The notes under the pieces are model-generated. The model did not search any database. It saw nothing but the letters and a program-made list of their open reading frames with translations, and was not told where the DNA came from. Positions 62,412-64,000 of a stretch of 64,000 bases of DNA are shown here, piece by piece (positions within the stretch are counted from its first letter, which is position 1; the number at the start of each line of letters is the position of its first letter). A program made the position numbers and the translations under genes. Source of the stretch: Pseudomonas sp. LP_7_YM (GTDB lineage Bacteria > Pseudomonadota > Gammaproteobacteria > Pseudomonadales > Pseudomonadaceae); contig NZ_SOCT01000004.1 of the NCBI RefSeq assembly GCF_004364435.1, positions 372,001 to 436,000 of the forward strand, given 5' to 3'.

Positions 62412-64000
62412 ATGAAAGACATCATCCGCCAGCTGATTCAACAAGCTCTGAGCCAACTCGTCACAGAAGGCGTCTTGCCGGAAGGGCTGACGCCGGCGAT
62501 TCAGGTGGAAAACGCCAAGGACAAGAAAAACGGCGACTTCGCCAGCAACATCGCCATGATGCTGGCCAAGCCTGCGGGCATGAAACCACGCGATCTGGCT
62601 GAGAAAATCGTCGCTGCCTTGCCTGCCGACGAGCAGATCAGCAAGGTCGACATCGCCGGGCCCGGCTTCCTCAACTTCTTCCAGAACACCCAGGCGCTGG
62701 CTTCGCGTCTGGACGCGGCTTTGATCGACCCTGCCCTTTCGGTGCACAAGAACGGTCCTGCCCAGCGCGTGGTAGTCGACCTGTCCGCACCGAATCTGGC
62801 CAAAGAGATGCACGTCGGCCACCTGCGCTCGACCATCATCGGCGACGGTGTTGCCAACGTTCTGGAATTTCTTGGCGACACAGTGATTCGTCAGAACCAT
62901 GTCGGCGACTGGGGCACCCAGTTCGGCATGCTGCTGGCCTACCTGCAGGAAACCCCGGCCACCAGCGACGAGCTGTCGGACCTGGAAAACTTCTATCGCG
63001 CCGCCAAGGGCCGTTTTGACGAGTCCGAAGTATTCGCCGGGCGCGCCCGTGGTCTGGTGGTCAAGCTGCAAGCAGGCGACCCCGAATGCCTGACGCTGTG
63101 GACCCGTTTCAAGGACATTTCCCTGTCGCACTGCCAGCAAGTGTACGAGCGTCTGAACGTGAAACTGACGCCGAACGACGTCATGGGCGAAAGCGCCTAT
63201 AACGATGACCTCGCCAATGTAGTCGCCGACCTGAAAAAAGCCGGGCTGCTGGTCGAGAGCAACGGCGCGCAGTGCGTATTCCTCGAAGAATTCAAGACCG
63301 CCGAAGGCACGCCGCTGCCGGTGATCGTGCAAAAGGCCGGTGGCGGCTATCTTTACGCCACTACCGATCTGGCGGCCGTGCGTTATCGCAGCAACGTGTT
63401 GAAAGCCGATCGTGCGCTGTACTTTGTCGACCAGCGCCAGGCCCTGCATTTCCAGCAAGTGTTCGAAGTGGCCCGTCGCGCGGGTTTCGTGACCAACGAC
63501 ATGCAAATGGAACACATGGGCTTCGGCACCATGAACGGCACCGACGGCCGCCCCTTCAAGACTCGCGATGGCGGCACTGTCAAGCTGGTGGACCTGCTGG
63601 ACGAAGCCGAAGAGCGCGCCTACGTACTGGTGAAAGAGAAGAACCCGGAATTTGCTGAAGACGAATTGCGCCACATCGCCAATGCGGTAGGGATCAGCGC
63701 AGTCAAATACGCCGACCTGTCCAAGCACCGCGCCAGCGATTACAGCTTCAACTTCGATCAGATGCTGAGCTTCGAAGGCAATACCGCGCCTTACCTGCTT
63801 TATGCCTATACCCGCGTGTCCGGAGTGTTCCGCAAGCTGGACGAAAGGTTCGACAAAAATAAGGGCAAGATTACCCTTGAGACGCCGCAGGAGCTGGATC
63901 TGGCAGCACGTCTGGCTCAGTTCGGTGAGACGGTGAACAACGTCGCTGAAAAAGGCACGCCACACGTGCTCTGCGCTTACCTGTACGATCTGGCCGGGCT
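62412..64000 (+). CDS. argS: Arginyl-tRNA synthetase (ArgS), partial, runs off the right edge
   Basis: 529 complete codons of a protein usually about 578 residues long. The ATG at 62412 gives [17 protein letters not shown]. Visible are the N-terminal tRNA D-loop-binding Add-1 domain (about 1-110), the HIGH-type motif HVGHLRST near 136-143 with preceding [13 protein letters not shown], the class Ia Rossmann core, and [19 protein letters not shown] in place of a KMSKS loop, as usual for bacterial ArgRS. A C-terminal anticodon-binding part begins before the edge. Long frames antisense to it are shadows. Confidence 0.95.
   Translation, partial: MKDIIRQLIQQALSQLVTEGVLPEGLTPAIQVENAKDKKNGDFASNIAMMLAKPAGMKPRDLAEKIVAALPADEQISKVDIAGPGFLNFFQNTQALASRLDAALIDPALSVHKNGPAQRVVVDLSAPNLAKEMHVGHLRSTIIGDGVANVLEFLGDTVIRQNHVGDWGTQFGMLLAYLQETPATSDELSDLENFYRAAKGRFDESEVFAGRARGLVVKLQAGDPECLTLWTRFKDISLSHCQQVYERLNVKLTPNDVMGESAYNDDLANVVADLKKAGLLVESNGAQCVFLEEFKTAEGTPLPVIVQKAGGGYLYATTDLAAVRYRSNVLKADRALYFVDQRQALHFQQVFEVARRAGFVTNDMQMEHMGFGTMNGTDGRPFKTRDGGTVKLVDLLDEAEERAYVLVKEKNPEFAEDELRHIANAVGISAVKYADLSKHRASDYSFNFDQMLSFEGNTAPYLLYAYTRVSGVFRKLDERFDKNKGKITLETPQELDLAARLAQFGETVNNVAEKGTPHVLCAYLYDLAG

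Noticed and set aside
62271..63965. 564-codon minus-strand open frame over argS
   Set aside because: It is the antisense shadow of the clearly recognisable ArgS frame.

Overview
The window is about 64 kb of a Pseudomonas chromosome, most likely from the P. syringae species complex. This rests on the gene content (putA, nhaP2, mscK, selO, hemE, gltBD, aroKB, pilMNOPQ, ponA, maeB, rpmE, priA, argS), on Pseudomonas-type repeats, and on gene order that, as I remember it, follows the P. aeruginosa PAO1 block from about PA5020 to PA5051. The species is an inference. I see no rRNA, tRNA, CRISPR array or transposase.

Left part (1-15.5 kb): the 3' end of putA; a structured leader and small DUF6124-type gene; an acyl-CoA dehydrogenase; a large accessory gene for a putative secreted toxin with a C-terminal TcdA/TcdB-like glycosyltransferase domain; then nhaP2 (K+/H+ antiporter), an MscK-like channel, selO (AMPylase), trxC, a PAAR-type protein and an orphan ParA ATPase.

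Middle (15.6-34.9 kb): one long run of 22 overlapping or closely spaced plus-strand genes that form an aryl polyene (APE) pigment cluster. It encodes a type II polyketide machinery: two ketosynthases and a chain length factor, two carrier proteins, an aryl-ACP ligase fused to a dehydratase, a second dehydratase and a ketoreductase. It also encodes starter supply (MIO ammonia-lyase), tailoring (methyltransferase, halogenase-like flavoenzyme), a glycosyltransferase with two acyltransferases for lipid attachment, and export (LolA-like, MMPL, lipoproteins). An antiporter-like membrane protein inside the operon is unexpected. The cluster sits exactly between parA and a ynfL/ynfM pair, which from memory are adjacent in PAO1, so it looks like a clean insertion into a conserved block.

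Right part (35-64 kb): ynfL/ynfM; hemE; a small degraded locus (DUF805 gene with a frameshifted tail next to a zinc-ribbon pseudogene with three lesions); gltD and gltB; the minus-strand series pilM-N-O-P-Q-aroK-aroB-SPOR/AAA protein; divergent ponA; maeB; a nuclease gene whose signal-peptide codons overlap the rpmE terminator; rpmE; priA; a REP-like palindrome; and argS, which runs off the end.

The most interesting points are the APE cluster with its unusual parts, the glycosyltransferase toxin gene, the structured leader of the DUF6124 gene, the terminator inside a coding region, and the decayed zinc-ribbon gene.
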